Below are positions 1-7,274 of a stretch of 64,000 bases of DNA, one piece after another; the first letter of the stretch is position 1; the number at the start of each line of letters is the position of its first letter. Source of the stretch: an uncultured Shimia sp. Its GTDB lineage: Bacteria > Pseudomonadota > Alphaproteobacteria > Rhodobacterales > Rhodobacteraceae. The notes below the pieces were generated by a model. That model was given only the letters and a program-made list of their open reading frames with translations, made no database searches and was not told the origin of the DNA. Location of the stretch: assembly GCF_947498095.1 (NCBI RefSeq), contig NZ_CANMJE010000001.1, forward strand, positions 496,001-560,000, in the 5' to 3' direction. Both the position numbers and the translations under genes were made by a program.

Positions 1-299
1 CCAAGGTACAAATGTGCAACGACGAAAAAGGCGACAGATCCTGGCTGCGCAAAATCCGACCATGGTGGGGGCACCACTATCATTTCCATGTGCGTTTAAA
101 TTGTCCGAAGGGCGCGAAAGGATGCACAAATCAGGCAGCACCGCCCGCGGGTGATGGCTGTGCAGACGCTGAACAGTGGGTGCAAAACATCCTGAACCCT
201 CCTCCACCAGATCCAAATGCGCCGGCACCCAAGCCTCGTAGGCAGCTGGAAATGGCAGACTTGCCGGGCCAATGTATCGACGTCTTGCAGTCGCAATAG
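1..299 (+). CDS. mepA: Penicillin-insensitive murein endopeptidase, C-terminal end (partial)
   Basis: The gene begins before the window; its last 98 codons are visible, closed by the stop at 297-299. The fragment contains WGHHYHFHVRL, the histidine-rich segment that in MepA-type LAS metallopeptidases supplies zinc-binding and catalytic His residues for cleaving D-Ala-meso-DAP cross-links in peptidoglycan. A Cys/Pro-rich tail (NPPPPDPNAPAP) follows, as is common in alphaproteobacterial MepA. The family is periplasmic, but the signal peptide would lie outside the window. Its end overlaps the start of the next gene by 28 bases. Identification rests on this one motif and the tail. Confidence 0.85.
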   Translation, partial: KVQMCNDEKGDRSWLRKIRPWWGHHYHFHVRLNCPKGAKGCTNQAAPPAGDGCADAEQWVQNILNPPPPDPNAPAPKPRRQLEMADLPGQCIDVLQSQ

Positions 300-1174
300 T
301 CGCGACACTTCTTTGCATCTACGGTTGGAGCAGGATCAGCCCGGGCAGCGAAGGTCCGGCTGAGCTGGTCTCTGTCACAAAGTGGAATATTGCTGAACCT
401 TGGTTCGGTGGCTTTTCCGGGATGGAAATTTCAGCAGACGGAGCGTCCGTGTTGCTGGTTTCGGATCGGGGCCACTTTGCGCGCGCAGATCTCTTGCGCG
501 AAGATGCAGAGATCACTGACGTTGTTTTGAAGGACCATGCGGGCATCTTGGCGCCAGATGGCCAGCCACTGCGCAGGCATCAGCGAGACACCGAAGGCCT
601 TGCGCGTACGGCAACGAGCGAAGCTTTTTTTGTGTCTTTTGAAGGAATTCATCAAGTCTGGTCTTTCGACGACGTCTTGGCCTCACCGGTGCCACTCGCG
701 GGATTTGGCAATGACGTTAAGCCTCGGCGAAACGGATCGTTTGAAGCCTTGGCAATTGACCAAGCTGGGCGATTGGTTGCCATCACGGAATCGCGTTTTG
801 GGATCTCCGGATCAAACCCAAGTGTTCCGATTGGAACACGGGCGCTTGCAGGTAGCTTTCGTGGTGCCGCGACTTGATGGGTTCGATCCGGTTGGCGCTG
901 ATTTTGGGCCTGATGGGCGGCTATTCATTCTGGAACGCGGCTTTAACGGCGTTGGCTTTCGCAGCCGTGTTCGGCGCTTCGACGTGACAGAAGGTGGGGC
1001 GCAAAACGAAGTTGAAGTACTGCGCACTGGGACCGGCTGCATGACAATCTGGAAGGGTTGGCGGTTTGGCGGGATCCAATGGGTGTCATCCGGTTGACCA
1101 TGATCTCCGATGACAACTTTCAATTCTTCCAGCGCACAGAGATTGTCGAGTATGTGATCAAGGAAACCCCTTGA
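272..1174 (+). pseudogene. Esterase-like activity of phytase family protein, broken by two frameshifts
   Basis: A continuous family-like protein can be read only by changing frame twice. The first part starts at 272 with a membrane or signal segment (VAIVATLLCIYGW) and carries the FSGMEIS and VSDRGH motifs of the PF13449 beta-propeller-like family. Between about 785 and 830 the reading continues in another frame (VFRLEHGRLQ, FGPDGRLFILERGF). Near 1036 it returns to the first frame ([13 protein letters not shown], ending VIKETP at 1174). Each part matches the expected order in this family, so one gene has suffered two compensating single-base-type shifts. Either it is a recent pseudogene or the assembly has two indel errors. 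The family is usually an exported protein of unclear substrate. Confidence 0.75.
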
Positions 1175-1262
1175 TTTGCCAGTCCTCTGCCTATAAACCC
1201 CGCCCGTCCCGACATCTTGCGGGGCCAAGTCGCCGCTACCTTGTCAAAACGGGCTAAAAGAC

Positions 1263-1898
1263 ATGAAAACATCCTATCTACCTGGCATTATTGCCATGGC
1301 TGCCATTGTGGTGGCCTCGAATATCCTTGTGCAGTTCTTGTTCGGCCAATGGCTGACATGGGGTGCCTTTACCTATCCGCTTGCCTTCCTTGTCACTGAC
1401 GTGATGAACCGCGTTTATGGCGTTGCCGCTGCGCGCCGCGTTGTGCTGGCGGGCTTTGTTGTTGGCATCATCTGTTCCGGTATCGGAACGCAAATCATGC
1501 TTCAGGGCGATGGGTATACCTATCCGGCCGTGACCTTGCGCATCGCGCTGGGCTCGGGTCTTGCATTCCTCACCGCGCAAATGCTGGACGTCTCCGTGTT
1601 CAACCGTTTGCGAGATGGCGCATGGTGGCGGGCACCGCTTGCCTCTACCTTGATCGGATCGTCGGTGGACACCGCGATCTTTTTCACCATCGCGTTCTCG
1701 GGTGCATTGAGCTTTATCGAACCCGCTAATGACGTCAGTTGGGCGGCTGAGATGTTGCCTCTCTTGGGCGCTGGTCCAGTTGTACCACTTTGGGTCTCAT
1801 TGGGCTTTGCCGACTGGATGGTAAAACTGGCACTTGCTCTGCTAGCTCTTGTGCCCTTCCGCATCATCGTGGGTAAAATGGTGCAACCTACCACATGA
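1263..1898 (+). CDS. yhhQ: Queuosine precursor transporter, YhhQ family
   Basis: A 211-residue integral membrane protein with about six hydrophobic segments. The family signature is visible as ASNILVQF in the first helix, TYPLAFLVTDVMNRVYG in the second, and a C-terminal helix with GFADWMVKLALALLAL. YhhQ/QPTR proteins import the queuosine precursors preQ0 or preQ1 across the inner membrane for tRNA modification. Length and segment order fit the family. The ATG at 1263 is followed at once by the family N-terminus. It is flanked by a pseudogene and an RNA locus, so it is probably a single-gene transcript. Confidence 0.9.
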   Translation: MKTSYLPGIIAMAAIVVASNILVQFLFGQWLTWGAFTYPLAFLVTDVMNRVYGVAAARRVVLAGFVVGIICSGIGTQIMLQGDGYTYPAVTLRIALGSGLAFLTAQMLDVSVFNRLRDGAWWRAPLASTLIGSSVDTAIFFTIAFSGALSFIEPANDVSWAAEMLPLLGAGPVVPLWVSLGFADWMVKLALALLALVPFRIIVGKMVQPTT

Positions 1899-1904
1899 TT
1901 TTGT

Positions 1905-1932
1905 TTGACTTATCCACAGGCTGTGGCAACCT
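1905..1932 (+). promoter_or_regulatory. Candidate sigma-70 promoter for the small-RNA locus
   Basis: TTGACT at 1905-1910 is a good -35 match. After a 16-base spacer that contains a small palindrome (CCACAGGCTGTGG) comes CAACCT at 1927-1932 as a weak -10. It lies directly upstream of the structured, terminator-ended segment, which supports its role. The -10 match is poor, so this is tentative. Confidence 0.35.
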
Positions 1933-1937
1933 GAGGG

Positions 1938-2125
1938 TACGCGAAACAATCTGAGAGGAGGTGCCCATTGTCTAGAGAACGTATGGAGAGCAGTGTTGGA
2001 ACAGTTCGGAGGGAGACCAGCTGAGGCAGCCCTTGGCTGAGACGAAGACCGAATTGGTGCTCACCTAACCGATGCACCTCCTATTATCTCGAAGGGCCGC
2101 CCAACGCGAGGTGCGGCCCTTTTTC
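1938..2125 (+). ncRNA. Structured small RNA of unassigned family
   Basis: This gene-free stretch between yhhQ and arfB has the form of an independent RNA gene. AGGAGGTGC (1956-1964) is the exact reverse complement of GCACCTCCT (2074-2082), giving a closing stem around about 110 bases. A textbook intrinsic terminator follows at 2093-2125, and a promoter-like -35 lies upstream. Size (roughly 130-190 nt), closed-stem form and lack of a reading frame resemble a 6S-type RNA. I cannot recognise the 6S core, and the SRP, RNase P and tmRNA signatures are absent. It could also be a 5' leader of arfB, but the terminator argues against that. Confidence 0.6.
2093..2125 (+). terminator. Intrinsic terminator of the small-RNA locus
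   Basis: AGGGCCGC (2093-2100) pairs with GCGGCCCT (2113-2120) across a 12-base loop and is followed by TTTTT. This is a strong rho-independent terminator on the plus strand. Confidence 0.85.
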
Positions 2126-2196
2126 ATTCTTTGCCACAAAGATTTGCCGCAGCCGAACAAAATCCGTTAGAAGCACGGCAAAGATGGATGTTCGCA

Positions 2197-2619
2197 ATGC
2201 TTGTCATAAATGACCAGATCACCCTTCAGGATTGGGAAATGACCGAGCATTTTGTGCGTGCTTCGGGACCTGGCGGGCAGAATGTGAACAAGGTTGCTAC
2301 CGCGGTTGAACTTCGGTTTGAAGCCGAGAGATCACCGGCCTTAAGCGGCCCAGTCAAAGCAAGGTTGAAACGTCTAGCTGGGCGACGTTGGACCAAGGAA
2401 GGCGCCTTAATCATCCAATGCGATGAAACCCGAAGTCAGGCGCGCAATCGCGATATCGCGCGTGATCGCCTGGCAGAGTTGATCCGCAAAGCCCTCGTCG
2501 CACCAAAGCGGCGCATAAAAACCAAACCAACCTATGGATCTCAGCAGCGCCGTTTGAAATCCAAGAAAGTACGCGGTGACGTCAAAGCGCTTCGCGGACG
2601 GGTGGAAAGAGATGAGTAA
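2197..2619 (+). CDS. arfB: Alternative ribosome-rescue factor / peptidyl-tRNA hydrolase ArfB
   Basis: A 140-residue release-factor-like protein that frees stalled ribosomes by hydrolysing peptidyl-tRNA. The catalytic GGQ motif is present in GPGGQNVNK about 25 residues from the start, and the basic C-terminal tail that inserts into the empty mRNA channel is clear (KPTYGSQQRRLKSKKVRGD). The start at 2197 (MLVINDQITL) gives the usual ArfB N-terminus. An ATG at 2188 is possible, whereas the TTG at 2131 lies just behind the upstream terminator and would add unrelated residues. It is probably monocistronic. Confidence 0.92.
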   Translation: MLVINDQITLQDWEMTEHFVRASGPGGQNVNKVATAVELRFEAERSPALSGPVKARLKRLAGRRWTKEGALIIQCDETRSQARNRDIARDRLAELIRKALVAPKRRIKTKPTYGSQQRRLKSKKVRGDVKALRGRVERDE

Positions 2620-2680
2620 ATCGCTTGCCCATCGCCTGCCGTTAAAGGCAGGATAAAGGAAAACGGTTAGACCACAGACC

Positions 2681-3691
2681 ATGACAAATCCGGATGACAT
2701 CCGCGCCAACGCGTCGGGACGATTCATTTTTCTTTTGACGCCAGGCTATTATGCAATGGCGTTTTCACTTGCGATGGAAACGTTGCAAACGGCGAACCGT
2801 ATGGCCGGACAAACTTTGTTCAAAACGGTGGTTTGTGCAGAAGACAGCACACCAATCTGCGACTCCTTGGGTGCCCAATTCCCGATTGACCATGGGCTGG
2901 AAGATGTCCACCGGGATGATGTCGTGGTTCTGGTGTGTGGGGACAACGTGCGCGACGCGTGCACGCCTGCAGTTCTTCAATGGGTTCGCAAAGCGGCGCG
3001 ACAAGGGTGTGAAATCGGCGGTCTTTCCACCGGTGTCTGGATCATGGCCGAGGCGGGATTGATGACGGACCTTCCCGCTACGCTGCACTGGGAACACCGC
3101 GCGAGTTTTGCTGAAAAGTTTCCAGACGTTGTTCTGGATGAATATACGTATGTTGTTGATAATAAAAGATACTCTACGGCCGGTGGTACTTCAGTCATTG
3201 ATCTGATGCTGCATTTGATCTCGGAAAAAGAAAGCCCGGAGTTGGCCAATCTCGTAGCGGACCAATTGCTCTATACGAATATCCGGGTTCTCCAGCATTC
3301 TGCACGCGTGCAGGTGGCTGAACGCATTGGTATGCGCCATCCAAAACTATCCGAAATTCTGGCTTTGATGGAAACCAATCTGGAAGAGCCTCTGCGGCCC
3401 GGCGACTTGGCCAAGACCGTGAACATCTCAACCCGCCAGCTTGAGCGGCTGTTTCGGCGGTATCTGAGTGAAACGCCCAAAAAATACTACATGGACATGC
3501 GATTGCAGCGGGCGCAGCACCTTTTGCTGCAAACCAATATGAGCGTGACCGAAGTCGCTGTGGCCTGTGGCTTCAACGCCGCCTCGCATTTCTCGCGGTC
3601 CTTCCGGCAGCGATACGGGATGTCACCCCACAAATTGCGGGCAGAACCTGCAAGCCCCAAGACCTCCTGGTCACAATCAAAAACCCCATAA
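2681..3691 (+). CDS. GlxA-family transcriptional regulator (DJ-1/PfpI domain plus AraC HTH)
   Basis: A 336-residue regulator. Residues about 12-180 form a DJ-1/PfpI-like amidotransferase-fold sensor domain (FIFLLTPGYYAMAFSLAME, GLSTGVWIMAEAGL), and residues about 225-320 are an AraC double helix-turn-helix (LAKTVNISTRQLERLFRRYL, VTEVAVACGFNAASHFSRSFR). Proteins of this architecture usually activate amino-acid, betaine or amine catabolism in response to a nitrogenous ligand. It lies 17 bases upstream of the aminotransferase-fold gene on the same strand, so it most likely controls that pair. The nucleophile cysteine of active DJ-1 enzymes appears to be replaced (GLSTG), consistent with a pure sensor role. 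Confidence 0.9.
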   Translation: MTNPDDIRANASGRFIFLLTPGYYAMAFSLAMETLQTANRMAGQTLFKTVVCAEDSTPICDSLGAQFPIDHGLEDVHRDDVVVLVCGDNVRDACTPAVLQWVRKAARQGCEIGGLSTGVWIMAEAGLMTDLPATLHWEHRASFAEKFPDVVLDEYTYVVDNKRYSTAGGTSVIDLMLHLISEKESPELANLVADQLLYTNIRVLQHSARVQVAERIGMRHPKLSEILALMETNLEEPLRPGDLAKTVNISTRQLERLFRRYLSETPKKYYMDMRLQRAQHLLLQTNMSVTEVAVACGFNAASHFSRSFRQRYGMSPHKLRAEPASPKTSWSQSKTP

Positions 3692-3708
3692 CCCGAAGAG
3701 CCTAAAAC

Positions 3709-4974
3709 ATGCCGACAGCTTTGGAGAGACGGGCCCGACTATTGGGCCCTCAGATGACGACATTCTACCAAGACCCGCTGCATGTTGTGCGCGGTGAGGG
3801 TGTATGGCTGTGGGACAAGGATGGTCGACGCTATCTCGATTGCTACAACAATGTACCGCATGTTGGTCATTGCCATCCCCGGGTTGTTGAGGCGATCTCG
3901 CACCAAGCGGGGACGCTGAACACCCACACACGGTACGTGCACGACTTGATCTTGGATTATGGAGAAGCCCTGACAGCAAAGTTTAGTCACGACCTAAGTA
4001 GTCTGTTGATGGTGTGTTCGGGATCCGAGGCCAATGATGTAGCGCTGCGCATGGCACAGGCGATGACGGGCAAAACCGGGATCATCGGCACCGACAACAC
4101 CTATCACGGCAATACTGCGGCAGTGTCTCAGCTGAATTCATCAAAGGTTCCTGTTGGGGGATATCAGGATCACGTGCGGCAAGTTCCTGCGCCTGACAAC
4201 ATGGCCCCAGTTGGTGGCACACGTGAAGGCCAAGCAGAAGCCTTTGCGAAAGGGGTCGAGGCCGCTATTGCCGAATTGGAAGCCAACGGTCATGGCGTTT
4301 CTGCGATGATCCTATGCCCCTACTTCGCCAACGAAGGATTTCCGACCATCGAAGCAGGGTTTCTGGATCGTGCTATTGCGGCGGTACGCCGAGCAGGGGG
4401 TGTGATCATCGCAGACGAGGTGCAGCCGGGCTTTGGTCGGATCGGGAGTCACTGGTGGGGGCACGAACGTTTGGGTTTCGAGCCAGATATTGTGACGTTA
4501 GGCAAACCAATGGCGAATGGCCATCCGGTGGCCGCTGTCGTGACCCGTCCTGAGATCCTTGCGACCTTTCAGGACGCCTTCAAATACTTCAACACGTTTG
4601 GTGGAAACCCGGTAAGCGCAGCTGCGGCGATGGCTGTTCTGCAAGTGATTGAGGACGAGGCGCTGGTCGCCAATGCGCAAAGTGTCGGAGACTATGCACT
4701 GTCATCGGTCAACGATCTTAAGGGCAATCACGACGTCATTGCCGATGTGCGCGGTGTCGGTCTGTTTTTTGGAGTGGAACTCTGGCGTGATGGCAAGCCT
4801 GCAACTGATCTGTGCGCGGCGATGGTGGATGAAATGCGTGACAGAGGCGTGCTGTTGCACTCCGTTGGACGGTATGAAAACACACTGAAAGTCCGTCCGC
4901 CGTGCGTCTTTAGTCAGGACAACGCTGATCTTTTGGTACAGGTCATGGATGACGCTCTGAGGGCGGTCGGATGA
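3709..4974 (+). CDS. Class III aminotransferase-fold PLP enzyme, AGXT2L/phospho-lyase-like
   Basis: A 421-residue fold-type I PLP enzyme. Visible are the N-terminal NNVPHVGHCHPRVV block, the SGSEANDVALRMA phosphate-binding segment, the PLP aspartate region (DEVQPGFGRIGSHWWG), the Schiff-base lysine in TLGKPMANGHPV and the C-terminal substrate region (LKVRPPCVF). NNVxHVGHxHP together with GFGRxGxHWW is typical of the AGXT2L1/AGXT2L2 branch, which acts as phospho-lyase on O-phosphoethanolamine or 5-phosphohydroxylysine instead of transaminating. Its ATGA overlap with a downstream APH-fold kinase supports a kinase/phospho-lyase pair. The exact substrate is an inference; ordinary omega-transaminase activity cannot be excluded. 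Confidence 0.85.
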   Translation: MPTALERRARLLGPQMTTFYQDPLHVVRGEGVWLWDKDGRRYLDCYNNVPHVGHCHPRVVEAISHQAGTLNTHTRYVHDLILDYGEALTAKFSHDLSSLLMVCSGSEANDVALRMAQAMTGKTGIIGTDNTYHGNTAAVSQLNSSKVPVGGYQDHVRQVPAPDNMAPVGGTREGQAEAFAKGVEAAIAELEANGHGVSAMILCPYFANEGFPTIEAGFLDRAIAAVRRAGGVIIADEVQPGFGRIGSHWWGHERLGFEPDIVTLGKPMANGHPVAAVVTRPEILATFQDAFKYFNTFGGNPVSAAAAMAVLQVIEDEALVANAQSVGDYALSSVNDLKGNHDVIADVRGVGLFFGVELWRDGKPATDLCAAMVDEMRDRGVLLHSVGRYENTLKVRPPCVFSQDNADLLVQVMDDALRAVG

Positions 4975-5936
4975 ACGACGACGACGCGTTGCGCTATGCC
5001 GAATTAGCATTAGAGAATTGGGGTCCGGCCTCGCCTCCGCGTCTCATTAAAAACCGAGAAAATGCAGTGTTCGAGACGTATTTGGCGGATGGGACACATG
5101 CAGCACTGCGTTTGCACAGGCCCGGATATCAAACTGACAATGCCATCCGCTCCGAGCTGTGGTGGGCAGAGGCCCTGGTTGTATCGGGATTGAGCGTTCC
5201 GGTGCCTGTTCGCTCCCTTTCTGGCGATGTGCTGGCCTCTGTCCCAAGAGCCGGGCGCATGGCGTCTGTGGTGTCTTGGCTGGATGGTGCCCCGATGGGG
5301 GAAGGTGATGTTCCTTTACCGGGATCGCCCGATCAACAAGAGGCCGTTCATTTTGCGCTGGGCGCTGAGCTGGCGCGGATTCACCGTGCTAGCGACGATG
5401 CTGACTTACCGGCCAAGTTTGACCGTCCTGTTCTGGATGCTACGGCACTGCTGGGCGACACGCCGGCCTGGGGTCGATTCTGGGAGAACCCCACGCTGTC
5501 TGTGGCTGAAACCGAAACGTTGCTCGAGGTTCGCTCGCGGTTGCAGAATGTCATAGCCGGACACGCAAAGAATGGGGGCGACTTTGGGCTAATCCATGCA
5601 GATGCCCTGCGCGAGAACGTTTTGGTGCAGGGGCAAGATGTGGCTCTGATAGACTTTGACGATGGTGTCTTTGGCTTTCGCATGTACGAGTTGGGCGTGG
5701 CGATGTCCCAGAATTGGGACCAGTCAAACCGTGATGCTTTGGGAGCAGCTTTGTTAGAAGGCTATGCCACCATCCGAGACTTGCCCGCGGATGCCAAGAA
5801 ACTGCTGGAACCGTTTACTGTTATGCGTGGGCTTGCCAGTTGTGGCTGGGTCATCGCGAGATACAAGCCTGACGATCCCGTTGTCCGCACCTATGCAGAA
5901 CGCGCGCTTGAAATGTGCCGTAGGTGGGCAGGCTAG
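4971..5936 (+). CDS. APH-fold phosphotransferase, hydroxylysine kinase-like
   Basis: A 321-residue small-molecule kinase of the aminoglycoside phosphotransferase/choline kinase fold. The catalytic loop reads LIHADALRENVLV (HxDxxxxN) and the metal-binding IDFDDG follows about 20 residues later. A weak nucleotide-binding lobe precedes them (residues 20-100). It overlaps the upstream PLP-enzyme gene by four bases, so translation is coupled. In animals the hydroxylysine kinase (AGPHD1/HYKK) and the 5-phosphohydroxylysine phospho-lyase form exactly this pair. I infer that this kinase phosphorylates a hydroxylated amine which the neighbour then deaminates by phosphate elimination. Choline- or homoserine-type substrates are alternatives. 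Confidence 0.8.
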   Translation: MNDDDALRYAELALENWGPASPPRLIKNRENAVFETYLADGTHAALRLHRPGYQTDNAIRSELWWAEALVVSGLSVPVPVRSLSGDVLASVPRAGRMASVVSWLDGAPMGEGDVPLPGSPDQQEAVHFALGAELARIHRASDDADLPAKFDRPVLDATALLGDTPAWGRFWENPTLSVAETETLLEVRSRLQNVIAGHAKNGGDFGLIHADALRENVLVQGQDVALIDFDDGVFGFRMYELGVAMSQNWDQSNRDALGAALLEGYATIRDLPADAKKLLEPFTVMRGLASCGWVIARYKPDDPVVRTYAERALEMCRRWAG

Positions 5937-5939
5937 GCC

Positions 5940-7232
5940 TTAAACGATCACGTCCATGCGGGTTTGTTCGCCTACGCCAAAGACTCGTTTGTAGCGATCG
6001 ATTTCCGTTGCCGGGCCCATTGCCTTGTTGGGATTGTCGGACAGTTTGACTGTGGGTTTTCCGTTGGCGGATACCGCTTTGCACACCAGTGAAAAGGGCG
6101 TCAGCGCGTCATTGGACGTCAGGCCGCGGAAATCATTGGTCAGGAGGGTGCCCCAACCAAAGGACACTTTGCAGCGGCCGGAAAACTGGGAGTGCAACTC
6201 GGCGATCTTGGCTTCGTCCAATCCGTCAGAAAAGATGATCAGCTTATCCCGGGGGTCTTCGCCGCGCTCTTGCCACCAACGAATTGCGATTTCTGCACCG
6301 GTGGCCGGATCGCCCGAGTCGATACGGATGCCTGTCCACCCAGCGAGCCAGTCGGGTGCGTGTTTCAAAAAGCCCTCGGTGCCGTATGTGTCGGGCAAGA
6401 TTATGCGCAGGTTGCCATCATGCTCTTCCTGCCAATCCGCGAGAACCTGATAGGGCGCCTGTGCCAGACCTGAGTCGTCGTCGGCCAAGGCGCTGTAGAC
6501 CATCGGTAATTCATGCGCGTTCGTGCCGATGGCTTCGATGTCTCGTTTCATGGCGATCAGGCAGTTCGACGTGCCGACAAACTTCTCGCCAAGCCCTTCG
6601 ATCATCGCCTGCACGCACCAATCCTGCCAAAGATATGAATGGCGCCGGCGAGTCCCAAAGTCTGCTATGCGCAGATCAGGCATACCGCGAAGGTTCTCAA
6701 TCTTCTCCCAGAGCTTGGTCATGGCGCGGGCATATAGTACCTGCAGTTCGAATTTGCGCATGTCATGTAGTGCTGCACGTCCGCGCAGTTCCATCAAAAC
6801 GGCAAGTGCGGGAATTTCCCACAACATGACCTCGTGCCACTTGCCTTCGAACGTCAGCTCATACTGACCATCGCGTTTTTCCAAGTGATAGTCTGGCAAA
6901 CGCAGGTTTTCGAACCACTCCATGAAATCTGAGCGAAACATCTGGCGTTTGCCATAAAACGTGTTGCCTCGGAGGAACGTGCTTTCGCCCCGGCTGAGCG
7001 ACAATGAGCGAATATGATCCAGTTGTTCGCGCAATTCGCCTTCGTCGATCATGTCGGCCAGTCGGATCGATTTGCTGCGGTTGATCAGGCTAAAGGTCAC
7101 ATGTGCATCGGGTTTGTTTCGAAACACCGACTGACACATCAGCAGCTTATAAAAATCGTTATCGATCAACGATCTGACGATCGGATCGATCTTCCATTTG
7201 TGGTTCCAAACCCGGGTAGCAATATCAACCAT
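5940..7232 (-). CDS. pncB: Nicotinate phosphoribosyltransferase
   Basis: A 430-residue enzyme of the Preiss-Handler pathway that makes nicotinate mononucleotide from nicotinate and PRPP with ATP hydrolysis. Recognisable blocks are SLIDNDFYKLLMCQSVF near the N-terminus, ADFGTRRRHS, the phosphorylated-histidine segment GTNAHELPM, RIDSGDP and FGWGTLLTNDF. The start is placed at the ATG at 7232 (MVDIATRVWNHKW), preceded by GAGAGG at a good distance; a TTG at 7247 is less likely. The gene is convergent with the APH-fold kinase, ending four bases from it. The companion nicotinamidase gene pncA lies upstream beyond a kinase gene on the same strand. Confidence 0.97.
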   Translation of the reverse strand: MVDIATRVWNHKWKIDPIVRSLIDNDFYKLLMCQSVFRNKPDAHVTFSLINRSKSIRLADMIDEGELREQLDHIRSLSLSRGESTFLRGNTFYGKRQMFRSDFMEWFENLRLPDYHLEKRDGQYELTFEGKWHEVMLWEIPALAVLMELRGRAALHDMRKFELQVLYARAMTKLWEKIENLRGMPDLRIADFGTRRRHSYLWQDWCVQAMIEGLGEKFVGTSNCLIAMKRDIEAIGTNAHELPMVYSALADDDSGLAQAPYQVLADWQEEHDGNLRIILPDTYGTEGFLKHAPDWLAGWTGIRIDSGDPATGAEIAIRWWQERGEDPRDKLIIFSDGLDEAKIAELHSQFSGRCKVSFGWGTLLTNDFRGLTSNDALTPFSLVCKAVSANGKPTVKLSDNPNKAMGPATEIDRYKRVFGVGEQTRMDVIV

Positions 7233-7274
7233 GTCTGGGCCTCTCAAAGCCTTTGAGACTTTGATAGCTAAGAA

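Noticed and set aside
1938..2125. SRP RNA, RNase P RNA or tmRNA identity for the small-RNA locus
   Set aside because: The GGAAxxAGCAGCC loop, the RNase P conserved boxes and a tag-peptide frame are all absent.
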